Positions 37,034 to 48,597 of a stretch of DNA of 64,000 nucleotides are shown in pieces. Below the pieces are notes generated by a model, which was not told the origin of the DNA, did no database searches, and worked only from the letters and a program-made list of their open reading frames with translations. This stretch comes from Litorilituus lipolyticus. GTDB taxonomy: Bacteria > Pseudomonadota > Gammaproteobacteria > Enterobacterales > Alteromonadaceae. The translations under genes and the position numbers were made by a program. The stretch covers positions 62,001 to 126,000 of the forward strand of contig NZ_SAWY01000021.1 in assembly GCF_006439335.1 (NCBI RefSeq), read 5' to 3'. Each line of letters starts with the position of its first letter. The stretch's first letter is position 1.

Positions 37034-38197
37034 TTAAGCTTTATGCTGTTTAATTAATTCAATGAAATGGTCAAATAATGGCGCTGCATCATGTGGACCT
37101 GGGCTAGCTTCAGGATGACCTTGGAAACTAAATGCTGGCTTATCTGTACGATGAATACCTTGAATAGTGCCATCAAATAATGAGTTATGAGTAACTTTTA
37201 AGTTCTCAGGTAAGTTGTTCTCATCAACCGCGAAACCATGGTTCTGAGCAGTAATCATAACGACATCGCGAGCATGATCTTTAACTGGATGGTTACCACC
37301 GTGATGACCAAACTTCATCTTAAGTGTTTTTGCACCACTTGCTAAACCAAGTAACTGGTGACCTAAACAAATACCAAAAACAGGAATATCTGTTGTTAAA
37401 AATTCTTGAATCGCTTTAATAGCGTAATCACATGGCTCTGGATCACCTGGGCCATTTGATAAGAAGATACCATCAGGGTTTAACGCTAATACATCTGCTG
37501 CAGATGTTTGTGCAGGTACAACGGTTAGTTTACAGCCTCTATCAACTAACATACGTAAAATATTGCTTTTTGCGCCGAAATCATAAGCGACAACATGGTA
37601 GTCAAAACTTTCAGGTTTGCTGAAGCCTTCGCCCATAGCGTGACCTAGTGACCAGCTACCTTCAGTCCATTCAAATTGCTCTTTCGTAGAAACAACTTTC
37701 GCTAAATCCATACCTTTAAGGCCTGGAAATGCTTGGGCTTGAGCTAAGGCATTATCTTGAGCAGCTTGTAAACTTTCTTCACTGCTATCATCAATGGTTA
37801 AGATGCAGCCATTTTGTGCACCTTTTTCACGTAAAAGTCTTGTTAACTTACGCGTATCAATATCTGCGATTCCTAAAATATTATTTTCAATTAGGTAATC
37901 ACTTAAGTTTTGTTCATTTCTGAAGTTACTTGCCAATAAAGGTAAGTCACGAATCACTAGACCTTTGGCATAAATGCTATCTGACTCTCTATCTTCACGG
38001 TTGGTACCTGTGTTACCAATATGAGGATAAGTTAATGTGATTATTTGCTCTGCATAAGAGGGGTCGGTAAGAATTTCCTGATAACCTGTCATCGAAGTAT
38101 TAAAAACCACTTCACCAACAGCCGATCCTTGTGCACCGATTGCGGTGCCTTTAAACACAGTACCATCTTGTAGTACTAAAATAGCAGATATAGCCAA
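37034..38197 (-). CDS. carA: Carbamoyl-phosphate synthase small subunit
   Basis: The start is TTG 38197: GGAGG lies 5 nt upstream and the product begins (M)[16 protein letters not shown], like other CarA proteins. A TTG four codons earlier overlaps that SD and is unlikely. The 387-residue protein has the CarA N-domain and a class I glutamine amidotransferase domain with nucleophile Cys in [12 protein letters not shown] and the His-Glu pair in [12 protein letters not shown]. It supplies ammonia to CarB. The long leader (38198-38511) precedes a MITE-like element; no convincing ArgR or PyrR signal was identified in it. Confidence 0.97.
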   Translation of the reverse strand: MAISAILVLQDGTVFKGTAIGAQGSAVGEVVFNTSMTGYQEILTDPSYAEQIITLTYPHIGNTGTNREDRESDSIYAKGLVIRDLPLLASNFRNEQNLSDYLIENNILGIADIDTRKLTRLLREKGAQNGCILTIDDSSEESLQAAQDNALAQAQAFPGLKGMDLAKVVSTKEQFEWTEGSWSLGHAMGEGFSKPESFDYHVVAYDFGAKSNILRMLVDRGCKLTVVPAQTSAADVLALNPDGIFLSNGPGDPEPCDYAIKAIQEFLTTDIPVFGICLGHQLLGLASGAKTLKMKFGHHGGNHPVKDHARDVVMITAQNHGFAVDENNLPENLKVTHNSLFDGTIQGIHRTDKPAFSFQGHPEASPGPHDAAPLFDHFIELIKQHKA

Positions 38198-38514
38198 TGT
38201 AACCTCCAAAAAGAAGAAGAATCTTAAAAGTAGTCGCTAAACGACACTCAAAAGCGCAAAATTCGTCGGTACAAACCCTACTTTCTAATAAAGTAAAACT
38301 CACACATAAAAAATGCCAAAAACATAGCGATTCAATAAAGAAAGGTTAATTTTTGACAAAATCCACTTATTTTACGCTTACAACACTCGTTCGTCTAGTA
38401 AAAAATGTAAAAACCAGCCCTTTTTTGTGTTTTTGTTTTCAAACGACCAAAACCAACACTAAACTTTGTAAAAAGTATGTTAAGAGCTTATTTAAAGATG
38501 AGTAAATTAGCTTA

Positions 38515-38773
38515 TACCAATCAGTATAAGAAAGTGATCGCTTAGCGAGAGTTTAAAGGCTTAGAGGCAAGGCATTGATTGAAGAGAATGGTTATTCCCT
38601 TGTTAAAACCAGTAACGCCGTATATAAGCCTTTAAAACTCGCCCTTGGGAACGCATGAGCATCATGATAACTACACAAAGTTTGTTTAATGTGTAACTAT
38701 ATCCAAACAAAGTTTGTTTGCTCTAATGTCGCTCATGCAGTTCTACGTGTTCACTCCTTTATACTGAATGGTA
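38515..38773. mobile_element. MITE-like element with 15-bp terminal inverted repeats
   Basis: TACCAATCAGTATAA (38515-38529) and TTATACTGAATGGTA (38759-38773) are inverted repeats matching at 14 of 15 positions. Both ends are flanked by TTA, consistent with a 3-bp target duplication. The 259-bp interior has no ORF but has inverted pairs (GAGTTTAAAGGCTTA with TAAGCCTTTAAAACTC; GCATGAGC with GCTCATGC) and a direct repeat ACAAAGTTTGTTT at 38675 and 38707. It lies between dapB (3 bp past its stop) and the carA leader. Confidence 0.75.
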
Positions 38774-38776
38774 TTA

Positions 38777-39583
38777 CTAATCTTTCAACCCTAATACGTC
38801 TTGCATATCATAAAAACCAGCATCAGCTTCACTCAACCAAAAAGCTGCGCGCATAGCACCTAAGGCAAAGGTCATACGTGAACTTGCTTTATGGGTGATT
38901 TCTAACCTTTCACCTAAATCAGCAAAAAATGCCGTATGTTCACCGACAATATCACCAGCACGAACCGTAGCAAAACCTATGGTTTCTTGGCTTCGCTCAT
39001 CAGTAATGCCTTCGCGACCATAAACCGCACATTTGTTTAAGTCTCTACCTAAGGTATCAGCAATAACTTGCCCCATTTTCACCGCAGTACCAGAAGGTGC
39101 ATCTTTCTTAAAGCGGTGATGAGCTTCAAATATTTCTATATCAGTATAGTCGCCAATTGCTTTTGCGGTAACTTCTAGCAACTTAAACATTAAATTAACG
39201 CCCACACTAGTATTTGGCGCTAAGATCACTGGCATGGTTTCGCCAGCTTTTTTAATTAATTCAACTTGTTCATCGCTAAAACCAGTGGTACCAATAACTA
39301 ACGCTTTTTTGTGTTCGTTACACCATTGAATGTTATCAAGTGTCGTTTCGATACTGGTAAAGTCAATATATACATCTGCTGCTCTGAGTTGTGATAACTG
39401 TGTTGATGTTTTTATACCTATTGCACCAATACCAGCTAGCTCACCTAAATCAAAATCAACGAATGAGGATGACTCTCTGACACTTCCTCCCACTAATTCA
39501 ATACTTTTATGCTCATGTGCCGCTTGAATTAAATTACGCCCCATGCGACCACTACAACCTAAAATTGCTACTTTTACTTTCAT
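38777..39583 (-). CDS. dapB: 4-hydroxy-tetrahydrodipicolinate reductase
   Basis: The 268-residue protein has the Rossmann motif [14 protein letters not shown], the conserved catalytic stretch [15 protein letters not shown] and C-terminal RAAFWL. It catalyses the NAD(P)H-dependent step of lysine/diaminopimelate synthesis. A MITE-like element begins 3 bp past its stop. dapB immediately upstream of carA is the order known in E. coli and relatives. Length is typical. Confidence 0.97.
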   Translation of the reverse strand: MKVKVAILGCSGRMGRNLIQAAHEHKSIELVGGSVRESSSFVDFDLGELAGIGAIGIKTSTQLSQLRAADVYIDFTSIETTLDNIQWCNEHKKALVIGTTGFSDEQVELIKKAGETMPVILAPNTSVGVNLMFKLLEVTAKAIGDYTDIEIFEAHHRFKKDAPSGTAVKMGQVIADTLGRDLNKCAVYGREGITDERSQETIGFATVRAGDIVGEHTAFFADLGERLEITHKASSRMTFALGAMRAAFWLSEADAGFYDMQDVLGLKD

Positions 39584-39620
39584 TATTTTCTCTATTCATT
39601 ATCCATTAATGATGACTTAA

Positions 39621-40040
39621 TTAACTCAACGTGAATGAATGCGCTAAATTTAAAGAGTGCGTCAAATCATGCGAGGCAACATTAATTATTTTATGCGAAC
39701 TACCGACAGATTCAACATGATAAACAGCGGAAAAATCGGCAAAGATTTGCTCATTGTTATCAAAAAACACCCAGTCAATACAGACGAGACTAACTGACGG
39801 TGTCATTGCCTGATAACTTACCTTTTGCGCCACTATCTTTTGCGTATTAGCTTGCTTTAGTTGCTCAAAGATAGCTAAAAATTCTTGCTGGCATTTTTCC
39901 TCGCTATCAATTAACACTAAATTATCAGGGGTGTTCAGTGTACAAGGTATATGATAACAATCTGTTACACCGGCTAAATCATAAACTCTAAAAGCACTTA
40001 AGTACTGCTGAAACAACTGCTGCAACGTATTTTCTATCAT
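39621..40040 (-). CDS. NTF2-like fold hypothetical protein
   Basis: The 139-residue soluble protein begins with a helix TLQQLFQQYLSAFRVYDLAGVTDCYHIPCTL, followed by beta-strand-rich sequence, the pattern of SnoaL/NTF2-like proteins (helical start, conserved Y/H-P near residue 30, curved sheet). It lies 37 bp upstream of dapB on the same strand and may be co-transcribed. No catalytic residues can be assigned. Function unknown. Confidence 0.75.
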   Translation of the reverse strand: MIENTLQQLFQQYLSAFRVYDLAGVTDCYHIPCTLNTPDNLVLIDSEEKCQQEFLAIFEQLKQANTQKIVAQKVSYQAMTPSVSLVCIDWVFFDNNEQIFADFSAVYHVESVGSSHKIINVASHDLTHSLNLAHSFTLS

Positions 40041-40072
40041 TGTTTTTTATAACTAATAACTATTTTATTTGC

Positions 40073-40100
40073 CAAAAAAAAGCCCTCAACTGAGGGCTTT
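40073..40100 (-). terminator. Rho-independent terminator of fklB
   Basis: AAAGCCCTCA (40079-40088) pairs with TGAGGGCTTT (40091-40100), with the minus-strand T-run continuing from 40078 down to 40073. It lies 10 bp past the fklB stop. Confidence 0.9.
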
Positions 40101-40110
40101 AAAACATTGT

Positions 40111-40731
40111 TTATTTGATGCTTAATAATTCAACATCAAATACTAACGTTGCGTATGGAGGGATAGCACCCTGTGAGCCACGCTCACCGTACGCAAGGTT
40201 ATAAGGAATAGTTAAGCGATACTTTGAACCTTCAGTCATTAATTGTAATGCTTCTGTCCAACCAGCGATAACACCTTTAACTGGGAATTCAGCAGGCTGT
40301 CCACGTTCAACAGAACTATCAAACACGTCACCGTTAGTGAAAGTGCCGTGGTAATGAACACTTACCGTGCTATCTGCTGTTGGTTTTTCACCGTCGCCTT
40401 CAACGATAACTTCAAACTGTAAGCCAGACTCAGTTACTGTAACTTCGTCACGCTTAGCATTTTCTGCTAAGTAAGCTTCACCTTCAGCAGCAGCTTCTTT
40501 AGCCATTGCTTGTTCTTGCTCTTGTAGCTTTTTAGAAACTACAGCAAACGCTTCACTTAAAGCTTCTTCAGAAACTTGGCTAGCAGCATTTGCTAATGCA
40601 TCAGCAATACCCGCTTGTACTGCTGCTACGTCAAAATCTTTAAAAGGATTATTACGTAATTGATCACCTAGTTGACGACCTACACCGTAACTTACACGTT
40701 GTTCAATGCTTTCAAATTTATTATCAGACAT
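40111..40731 (-). CDS. fklB: FKBP-type peptidyl-prolyl cis-trans isomerase FklB
   Basis: The 206-residue protein has an N-terminal helical dimerisation domain (about 1-110) with YGVGRQLGDQL and a C-terminal FKBP domain (about 115-206) with VHYHGTFTNGDVFDSS, EFPVKGVIAGWTEAL, IPYNLAYGERG and IPPYATLVFDVELL. Length equals E. coli FklB (206). It has no signal peptide, so it acts in the cytoplasm. It is transcribed alone and has its own terminator. Confidence 0.94.
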   Translation of the reverse strand: MSDNKFESIEQRVSYGVGRQLGDQLRNNPFKDFDVAAVQAGIADALANAASQVSEEALSEAFAVVSKKLQEQEQAMAKEAAAEGEAYLAENAKRDEVTVTESGLQFEVIVEGDGEKPTADSTVSVHYHGTFTNGDVFDSSVERGQPAEFPVKGVIAGWTEALQLMTEGSKYRLTIPYNLAYGERGSQGAIPPYATLVFDVELLSIK

Positions 40732-40954
40732 AATTTCTCTATTCGTTAATTAATAGGTTTCAAAAAATTGCCGCGATTCTAGCATAAATGTTCAGCAGTC
40801 TGTAGAGGAGAATAGCAAGTAAATTCAGATAATCTGAGATAAATGATAATTTTTCAGTTCAATTGTTTCATAAGTTGATTTTCTCATCTTATTCTCTACC
40901 TGTTAACACACTACACATCTAAACAAGATTTTTTTAGCCATCTATACCTCCATA

Positions 40955-40982
40955 TTGACAAGGTATCATATACACCTATAAT
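40955..40982 (+). promoter_or_regulatory. Consensus sigma-70 promoter of the NhaC-like gene
   Basis: TTGACA (40955-40960) and TATAAT (40977-40982) are both perfect hexamers, 16 bp apart. The predicted start is near 40989, giving a leader of about 94 nt to ATG 41083. The rest of the 351-bp gap with fklB is AT-rich without recognised genes. Confidence 0.8.
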
Positions 40983-41082
40983 GGATGCTCAAAAATGCTA
41001 ACCGAAAAAATAACACTTATCATTTTAACTTAGCAAAAGGGTTATTCACCCTGCTCGACTTATAACGCCCTTGGAGATAAAC

Positions 41083-42420
41083 ATGGCATTAACCACCCCA
41101 CTACCTGAAAATGCTATTCAAGGAAGTTTACTTGCGCTATTACCCTTTGCCGTATTTCTAATACTCTTTTTGGGCACAGGTATTATATTAACACTGCAAG
41201 GTGTAGAGTTTGCTTTTTATCAGCTACCAGCCAGTATCGCCATAATCCCTGCGATTATTATCGCAATCTACTTAGGAAAACGTTCTAGTCAAAGCACGAT
41301 AGAGCAACAGGTTGCACAATTTATTAAGGGCGCTGGCCATAGCAATATCATCACTATGTGTACCATATATTTACTCGCTGGTGCTTTTGCTGTGGTTGCC
41401 AAAGCAACAGGAAGTGTTGATGCGAGTGTCCAGTTAGGCTTGGCTGTTTTTCCCGACTATTTACTTTTACCTGGTTTGTTTATTGTTGCCGCTTTTTTAT
41501 CTACTGCCATGGGTACTTCAATGGGTACCATTGCCGCCATTGCACCTGTTGCTTTAGGCTTAATTGAATCAACCCAGCTTGATGCTGCAATTGTTGCAGG
41601 TTGTTTAGTATCAGGTGCCATTTTTGGTGATAATTTATCAATCATTTCTGACACCACTATTGCTTCAACGCGCAGTCAAGGTGCTCACATGAAGGATAAG
41701 TTTCGTGTTAACTTCAAATTTGCGGTTCCTGCGGCAATTATCTGTTTAGTTATCTTTTTTGCACTTGGAGAAAGCGCACCTTATATCGAAAAACCAGAAG
41801 CCACGATTATTGGTTTATTACCTTATGTTGTTATCCTTGTTTTAGCGTTAATGGGGGTAAATGTTTTTGTCGTATTAACATTAGGCATTATTTTAGCAGC
41901 AGCTATTGGCATGATCTCTTATGATTATCAGTTATCGGCTTGGATATCAGATATCAATAAAGGCTTTGCCAGCATGCAAGATATCTTAATTTTATCGCTG
42001 TTTATTGGCGGTTTAAGTGAGCTAGTGAGAACACAAGGTGGGCTCGCTGCCTTAACCTCAGCAATTGAGCGCTTTTCACAAAAAATTAGCCCACATAACA
42101 ACAAGCGCGCCGCAGGTATTGGCATAGCTGGCTTAGCATTTGTCTGTAACTTCTTCACCGCTAATAACACGGTTTCTATTATTGTCAGTGGTGAAACCGC
42201 TAAAAAACTGAGTCAAGATGGCGAGTTAACCGCTGCGCAATCAGCAAGTTTACTTGATGTATTTGCCTGCATTAATCAAAGTTTACTGCCTTATGGTGCT
42301 CAAGCATTATTACTTGGCGCAACGTTAAATATTTCCCCCTTAGAAGTAGCAACTCATGCATTTTATCCTATGGTGTTATTCTTCGTGGCGGGCTTTTCTT
42401 TTTGGCGAATGACAAAATAA
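41083..42420 (+). CDS. NhaC-family Na+/H+ antiporter
   Basis: The start is ATG 41083 (MALTTPLPENAIQG), with GGAG 8 nt upstream; a TTG four codons earlier overlaps the SD. The 445-residue polytopic protein has about 11 membrane segments and the family core GTSMGTIAAIAPVALG, SGAIFGDNLSIISDTT and, in the second half, FFTANNTVSIIVSGETAK. It probably exchanges Na+ for H+, or couples Na+ to solute movement. It is distantly similar to the transporter at 9964-11451 but is not its duplicate. Expression should be strong given the promoter. Confidence 0.9.
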   Translation: MALTTPLPENAIQGSLLALLPFAVFLILFLGTGIILTLQGVEFAFYQLPASIAIIPAIIIAIYLGKRSSQSTIEQQVAQFIKGAGHSNIITMCTIYLLAGAFAVVAKATGSVDASVQLGLAVFPDYLLLPGLFIVAAFLSTAMGTSMGTIAAIAPVALGLIESTQLDAAIVAGCLVSGAIFGDNLSIISDTTIASTRSQGAHMKDKFRVNFKFAVPAAIICLVIFFALGESAPYIEKPEATIIGLLPYVVILVLALMGVNVFVVLTLGIILAAAIGMISYDYQLSAWISDINKGFASMQDILILSLFIGGLSELVRTQGGLAALTSAIERFSQKISPHNNKRAAGIGIAGLAFVCNFFTANNTVSIIVSGETAKKLSQDGELTAAQSASLLDVFACINQSLLPYGAQALLLGATLNISPLEVATHAFYPMVLFFVAGFSFWRMTK

Positions 42421-42534
42421 TCGAGTTTGGGGTAAGTAGCTTTATCAATAATTTTAGAAAGTTGAATAGAACCGTTGAAATGCCCCTATTTTGTAATAGG
42501 TTACTTCAACCTATTTACTCGCTATACTAATAAT

Positions 42535-42933
42535 ATGAAGTTATATTTTTCCCCACAAACCTTTCACACTATCGCGACACAATTAGCTGACAGGCGTTGG
42601 CGATTACTAGTATGGAGTTTTTCCTTACTGGCATTATTTGCCCTAATACAAACTCAAATAACCAGTACAACGCCTAATATATTAATTTTGATTAGTTTGT
42701 TAATTTTATTTTCTGGGTTGCAAGCATTAGTGATGGGGGCTTTTATATTTTTCTTTCTTCACTTACCTTCACTCAAGCAAGCATCACAAGAAAACAAAAG
42801 CAATAAACAGACAGGCTATTGGCTTAAATTTTATCAAACCGTTGAATGGTGCGAGGCAACATTGTTTTTTATCTTGCTGCCTTTACCATGTTTAACTTTC
42901 TTCTACGCGGTATATGTTGTTCTGTTAGGTTAA
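42535..42933 (+). CDS. Small integral membrane protein, unknown
   Basis: From ATG 42535 the protein has 132 residues; an in-frame TTG at 42475 would add 20 residues without an SD. Three hydrophobic segments are visible (about LLVWSFSLLALFALI, ILILISLLILFSGLQALVMGAFIFFFL and ATLFFILLPLPCLTFFYAVYVVLL). It resembles no named family I can recall. It lies 115 bp after the NhaC-like gene on the same strand, with no terminator seen between them. Confidence 0.6.
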   Translation: MKLYFSPQTFHTIATQLADRRWRLLVWSFSLLALFALIQTQITSTTPNILILISLLILFSGLQALVMGAFIFFFLHLPSLKQASQENKSNKQTGYWLKFYQTVEWCEATLFFILLPLPCLTFFYAVYVVLLG

Positions 42934-43001
42934 TTTGGCGGTGATACACCTAGCTACTTCAATCAGTTCATTCAATTAGCTAATTGTATTAAGCAGTCAG
43001 C

Positions 43002-43336
43002 CTAAATATGGCGCTGCTTTTGCGCATACATTCCCATACAAAAGAACGCGAGAAAAACCACAGGAACAATATAAACGGTTGGCACCTTAGCAAGCTGAGC
43101 TGCTAGTAGACTAGTTAACCAAACCGTTATTAAGCCATAGCCAAAAGCGCACACCAACACAAACACTAAAGTACGTACCATAAAGTGTTGCTTTGCCACT
43201 AATGATTTCACTGCATTATTAATTTCATTGCCAAAAATAACCAATAACGTCGCAATCATAGCTAAAGCTGCTTGATATTGATACGGCCTAAACCAATGAC
43301 CCAGATCTGTTAAAAACTCTATTAAAACAACTGGCA

Positions 43337-43337
<1 letters not shown>
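43002..43337 (-). CDS. DUF3392 inner-membrane protein
   Basis: The 111-residue protein has three hydrophobic helices (AALAMIATLLVIFG, VRTLVFVLVCAFGYGLITVWL, VYIVPVVFLAFFCMG) and the pattern of DUF3392, a gammaproteobacterial family of unknown function. Its ATG overlaps the ligA stop codon (TAATG), so its translation is probably coupled to ligA. Confidence 0.85.
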
Positions 43338-45445
<2,108 letters not shown>

Positions 45446-45470
45446 CTAACACTGAAAGTTCATTAGGGTA

Positions 45471-45509
45471 ATGTTAATAAGGCTACTGAGAAAGTAGCCT
45501 TATTAACAT
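45471..45509 (-). terminator. Long hairpin between zipA and ligA
   Basis: A perfect 17-bp inverted repeat (ATGTTAATAAGGCTACT at 45471-45487 with its complement at 45493-45509) with a 5-nt loop. The GC-rich inner stem is followed by only a short U-rich stretch. It is probably a terminator or partial terminator of zipA. Confidence 0.6.
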
Positions 45510-45526
45510 GAGTACAAATTCTGGTT

Positions 45527-46687
45527 TTACTCAGCAAAAGCAATACGACTTTTACGATCAAACTCTCTAATTTTACTCATGTAATGTTGTTCTGTTTGTT
45601 TTGTCATGACGTTACGCTTATCGTCAAGTAATTGGGCATTAAACTCTTGCGCCAATTGTTTTGCCGCCGCCAACATTTGTTCAAAAACGTTAAACGGATC
45701 GCCAGCGTTAGGAAGCGTCATAAATAAACTAACGCCTTGGGTTGCAAAGGTTTCCATACTATCTAAATCAAATGAACCAGGGTTAAGCATATTCGCTAAA
45801 CTAAAAGTAACGGCACCATTGCCCGCATTATCTTGATGACGATGGAAAATATTCATTTCGCCATATTTCATTCCTAAGGTGAGTAGCGAGGGTAATAAAG
45901 CCGCACCAAACATTTGCTGACCTTGTGGCATAACTACCGAAAGAATAATCACTTGTGGCTCAAGAGTTTCTGGTGCTGCTGCAGAGTCGGTGGCAGAGAA
46001 ACTTGGCATTTCATCGCCTGTAGCTAATTCATCATCAAAATTAATTTCCATTTGATTACGTTTTAGCGCCGCCTTTGTTGCTGATTTAGCTGGGGCTTTT
46101 CTTGCAGGCTTCTTTAGTTTAATTTCTGGTTTAGCGTGGGTAACTGGCTCTTGATATACAGGCTCAGCCGTTTTTTCAATCTGAGTAATATCATCACCTA
46201 ATTCGTTATTATCATAAGGCTTTTCGAATGCTTCTTGAGCAAACAAATCATCACTTGCAAGGCTGTCATGGCTTTGATTCTCAGGTTGTTCATTCTCTTG
46301 AACACCCACAGATTCTTCATTCAACGATTTAAGCTGGCTATCAGAAAGAATGGGCTCTTGGCGCGCATCTAATTCAGTATCACTGGGACTTTCTTCTGCT
46401 ATTGCTTGAGATACATTTTGATTTCGAGCTAAATCAACACGTTTTTCACTTTGTTCTTTTGTAGGTGCATTTTCAGGGTCAGTTTTAAGTACTTTAACTT
46501 GTCCTACACCGTCTTGGTCAAAACCTGATCCGTCAAAACTTCTATCTATTGGCTCAATTTTTTCTTTACTGGTTTTTAATTTGTAGGGATTTTTCTGCTT
46601 TCTAATTGTCCACAAACCATGTACAAAAATTGCCCCGATAACAATGCCGCTAAGAATAATTAATGCGTTTCTGAAATTGTCTTCCAT
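45527..46687 (-). CDS. zipA: Cell division protein ZipA
   Basis: The 386-residue protein has an N-terminal membrane anchor (about 5-27, NALIILSGIVIGAIFVHGLW), a long charged, Glu/Gln/Pro-rich linker (about 30-240) including a Lys/Ala-rich part, and the C-terminal FtsZ-binding domain (about 245-386) with VIILSVVMPQGQQMFGAALLPSL in part and the MLNPGSFD segment. It tethers FtsZ to the membrane. It is divergent from cysZ, as in E. coli. Confidence 0.95.
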   Translation of the reverse strand: MEDNFRNALIILSGIVIGAIFVHGLWTIRKQKNPYKLKTSKEKIEPIDRSFDGSGFDQDGVGQVKVLKTDPENAPTKEQSEKRVDLARNQNVSQAIAEESPSDTELDARQEPILSDSQLKSLNEESVGVQENEQPENQSHDSLASDDLFAQEAFEKPYDNNELGDDITQIEKTAEPVYQEPVTHAKPEIKLKKPARKAPAKSATKAALKRNQMEINFDDELATGDEMPSFSATDSAAAPETLEPQVIILSVVMPQGQQMFGAALLPSLLTLGMKYGEMNIFHRHQDNAGNGAVTFSLANMLNPGSFDLDSMETFATQGVSLFMTLPNAGDPFNVFEQMLAAAKQLAQEFNAQLLDDKRNVMTKQTEQHYMSKIREFDRKSRIAFAE

Positions 46688-46864
46688 TGCTTAAGCCTGT
46701 TTACTCAATCTGTTGATATATTGCTTTGGGTTTGACCAAATATCTTAGCAAGTAACTTTACCAGAATCCTTGGCATTTTGTAACAAGTTAGTACTGTAAA
46801 AAGTTGTAACACAGTTTTATACTCCTCGAAGTATTTTCAATAGCTTAGCGTACTAAATATTACC

Positions 46865-47632
46865 ATGACACCTGAACAACATTCGCAAACAAAAAGCACA
46901 TCTAATGCTATCGCCCACAGTGGTGCTGGCTACTTTATGAAAGGCTTTGAATTAATAAGAAAAAAAGGCATTCGTCGTTTTGTCTTTATTCCACTGACTA
47001 TTAACATAATTTTATTCAGTGTTGCTTTTTATTTTATGTTCTTACAACTTGAATATTATATGGTCAGCATTATGGCTTGGTTGCCAACATGGTTAGATTG
47101 GCTAGAAGTTGTTTTATGGCCCTTAGCCGTTGTCACTATATTAGTACTATTTTCTTTTATCTTTAGTACCGCCGCGAATTGGTTGGCTGCCCCATTTAAC
47201 GGATTACTGTCTGAAAAAATAGAAGGAATTTTATCGAATCAAGGTGTCCCCCAAGGCAACGCAATGGACGTGATAAAAGATATCCCCAGAACCCTTGGCC
47301 GAGAATGGCAAAAGCTAGCTTACTACTTACCACGAGCTATTGGCTTTTTTATTTTACTTTGGGTGTTACCAGTAATTGGTCAAGTTATATGGTTTTTGTT
47401 TATTTCTTGGATGATGGCTGTGCAATATAAAGATTACCCGTTTGACAACCATAAAATTCCATTTCATCAAATGAAAAACGCCTTAAAACATAAGCAAGGT
47501 TTAAGCTATAGTTTCGGCATGACCGTGGCATTATTTTCCATGTTCCCTATTGTCAATTTAGTGGTTATGCCTGTAGCAATTTGTGGCGCAACCGCTATGT
47601 GGGTTGATCACTATAAAAAAGATATGTATTAA
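46865..47632 (+). CDS. cysZ: Sulfate transporter CysZ
   Basis: The 255-residue membrane protein has the EI24/CysZ layout: AGYFMKGFELIRKKGIRRFV, four hydrophobic helices, and the conserved WLAAPFNGLLSEKIE and YPFDNHKIPFHQMK segments. It supports sulfate uptake for cysteine synthesis in E. coli. The cysZ/zipA-ligA arrangement is conserved. The ATG at 46865 has no strong SD. Confidence 0.94.
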   Translation: MTPEQHSQTKSTSNAIAHSGAGYFMKGFELIRKKGIRRFVFIPLTINIILFSVAFYFMFLQLEYYMVSIMAWLPTWLDWLEVVLWPLAVVTILVLFSFIFSTAANWLAAPFNGLLSEKIEGILSNQGVPQGNAMDVIKDIPRTLGREWQKLAYYLPRAIGFFILLWVLPVIGQVIWFLFISWMMAVQYKDYPFDNHKIPFHQMKNALKHKQGLSYSFGMTVALFSMFPIVNLVVMPVAICGATAMWVDHYKKDMY

Positions 47633-47826
47633 ACACATTGTACAGATAATAAAAATATCATGCCCGTGCATACTAATTTTTTATTAAACAATTATTTTTT
47701 AAATTTTGATCAACATGCTGAACTATCAGACAATTGTTGAGTTTTTATCATGCGATTGTCGCCATGTTGTCAAAAAGCATGTATATTAAAATAACAAGCA
47801 AATGAATTTTAAAGGAAATGGCTAAA

Positions 47827-48447
47827 ATGAAATCAAAACAAGGTGTTAAATGCCAAGCCAACAAGGGTAAAAACATGACACAACTATCACTATTACCAAT
47901 CGTTTGTGCATTAACAATTTCGACTGCTGCGCACGCTTATACTGTTGAAAAATCTAGCCAAGTTCAATTGCCTGAAAAAATAGCCTTACAAGAAGTTACA
48001 CCTGAAAAACCTGAAGAAACGAAAGTAGAAGAAACAAAAGTAGAGATCCCTAAGGTAGCTGAAGAGAACAAAGTAAGCGTACCTAAAGTAGAATTTACTG
48101 AGCCTGCTGCAGAGCCTGAACTTAATACTGACGTCAACTCGACAAGTGCTCCAATTCCATTTCATAGCGATTATGAAAACAAATACATTCCTGTTGTTGA
48201 TAATGCCAAGGTTTTTGCTAACTTAACCGAAGAATTACCCGCAGTGCTAAATTACTTTACTCAATACAGTGAAGAAGAAGTTATCACTTTTTACCAACAA
48301 AGTTATGGTGATGCATTATCGCAAGAGCGCAAGCGTGGTCGTTTAACATTGCACTATCAGCAAAACGAACAAAAAATGCGTGTAGTTATTTCCAAGCAAG
48401 GTGAACAACGTCAAGTCGACGTATTGGTTGAAGAAAACGCAGAATAA
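47827..48447 (+). CDS. Exported protein with Glu/Lys/Val-rich linker, unknown
   Basis: The start is put at ATG 47827, with AAAGGAA 9 nt upstream; an ATG three codons earlier is too close to the SD. The 206-residue protein has a signal peptide with an unusually long basic n-region, a hydrophobic core (LSLLPIVCALTIST) and AHA cleavage. A low-complexity linker repeats ETKVE/PKV motifs (about 45-95). A compact C-terminal domain (about 120-206) contains VLNYFTQYSEEEVITFYQQSYG. I do not recognise the domain. It is probably periplasmic. Confidence 0.7.
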   Translation: MKSKQGVKCQANKGKNMTQLSLLPIVCALTISTAAHAYTVEKSSQVQLPEKIALQEVTPEKPEETKVEETKVEIPKVAEENKVSVPKVEFTEPAAEPELNTDVNSTSAPIPFHSDYENKYIPVVDNAKVFANLTEELPAVLNYFTQYSEEEVITFYQQSYGDALSQERKRGRLTLHYQQNEQKMRVVISKQGEQRQVDVLVEENAE

Positions 48448-48470
48448 CAAATGCTTTTATCAGCATCAGT

Positions 48471-48503
48471 ATCAGCAGCTTAAACTTAGGTTAAGCTGCT
48501 GAT
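48471..48503. other. 13-bp inverted repeat after the exported protein gene
   Basis: ATCAGCAGCTTAA (48471-48483) is exactly complementary to 48491-48503, with a 7-nt loop. No U-run follows. It is probably a 3' stem-loop of the upstream mRNA, perhaps a Rho-independent terminator without a good U-tract. Confidence 0.5.
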
Positions 48504-48597
48504 ATAACGCCAAAAATCATAACAGGTTTCATAAGGTGCCAATACTACGCTCTGTGCACTCTTAAAGCAGTAAGCCTTTCACATTAAAATTACATTC

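Noticed and set aside
38198..38511. ArgR boxes or a pyrimidine attenuator in the carA leader
   Set aside because: No paired TGAATNNNNATTCA-like sites or U-run attenuator hairpin could be supported by eye.
38515..38773. Possible riboswitch or ncRNA gene upstream of carA
   Set aside because: Terminal inverted repeats with flanking TTA on both ends fit a MITE better; no known riboswitch core was recognised.
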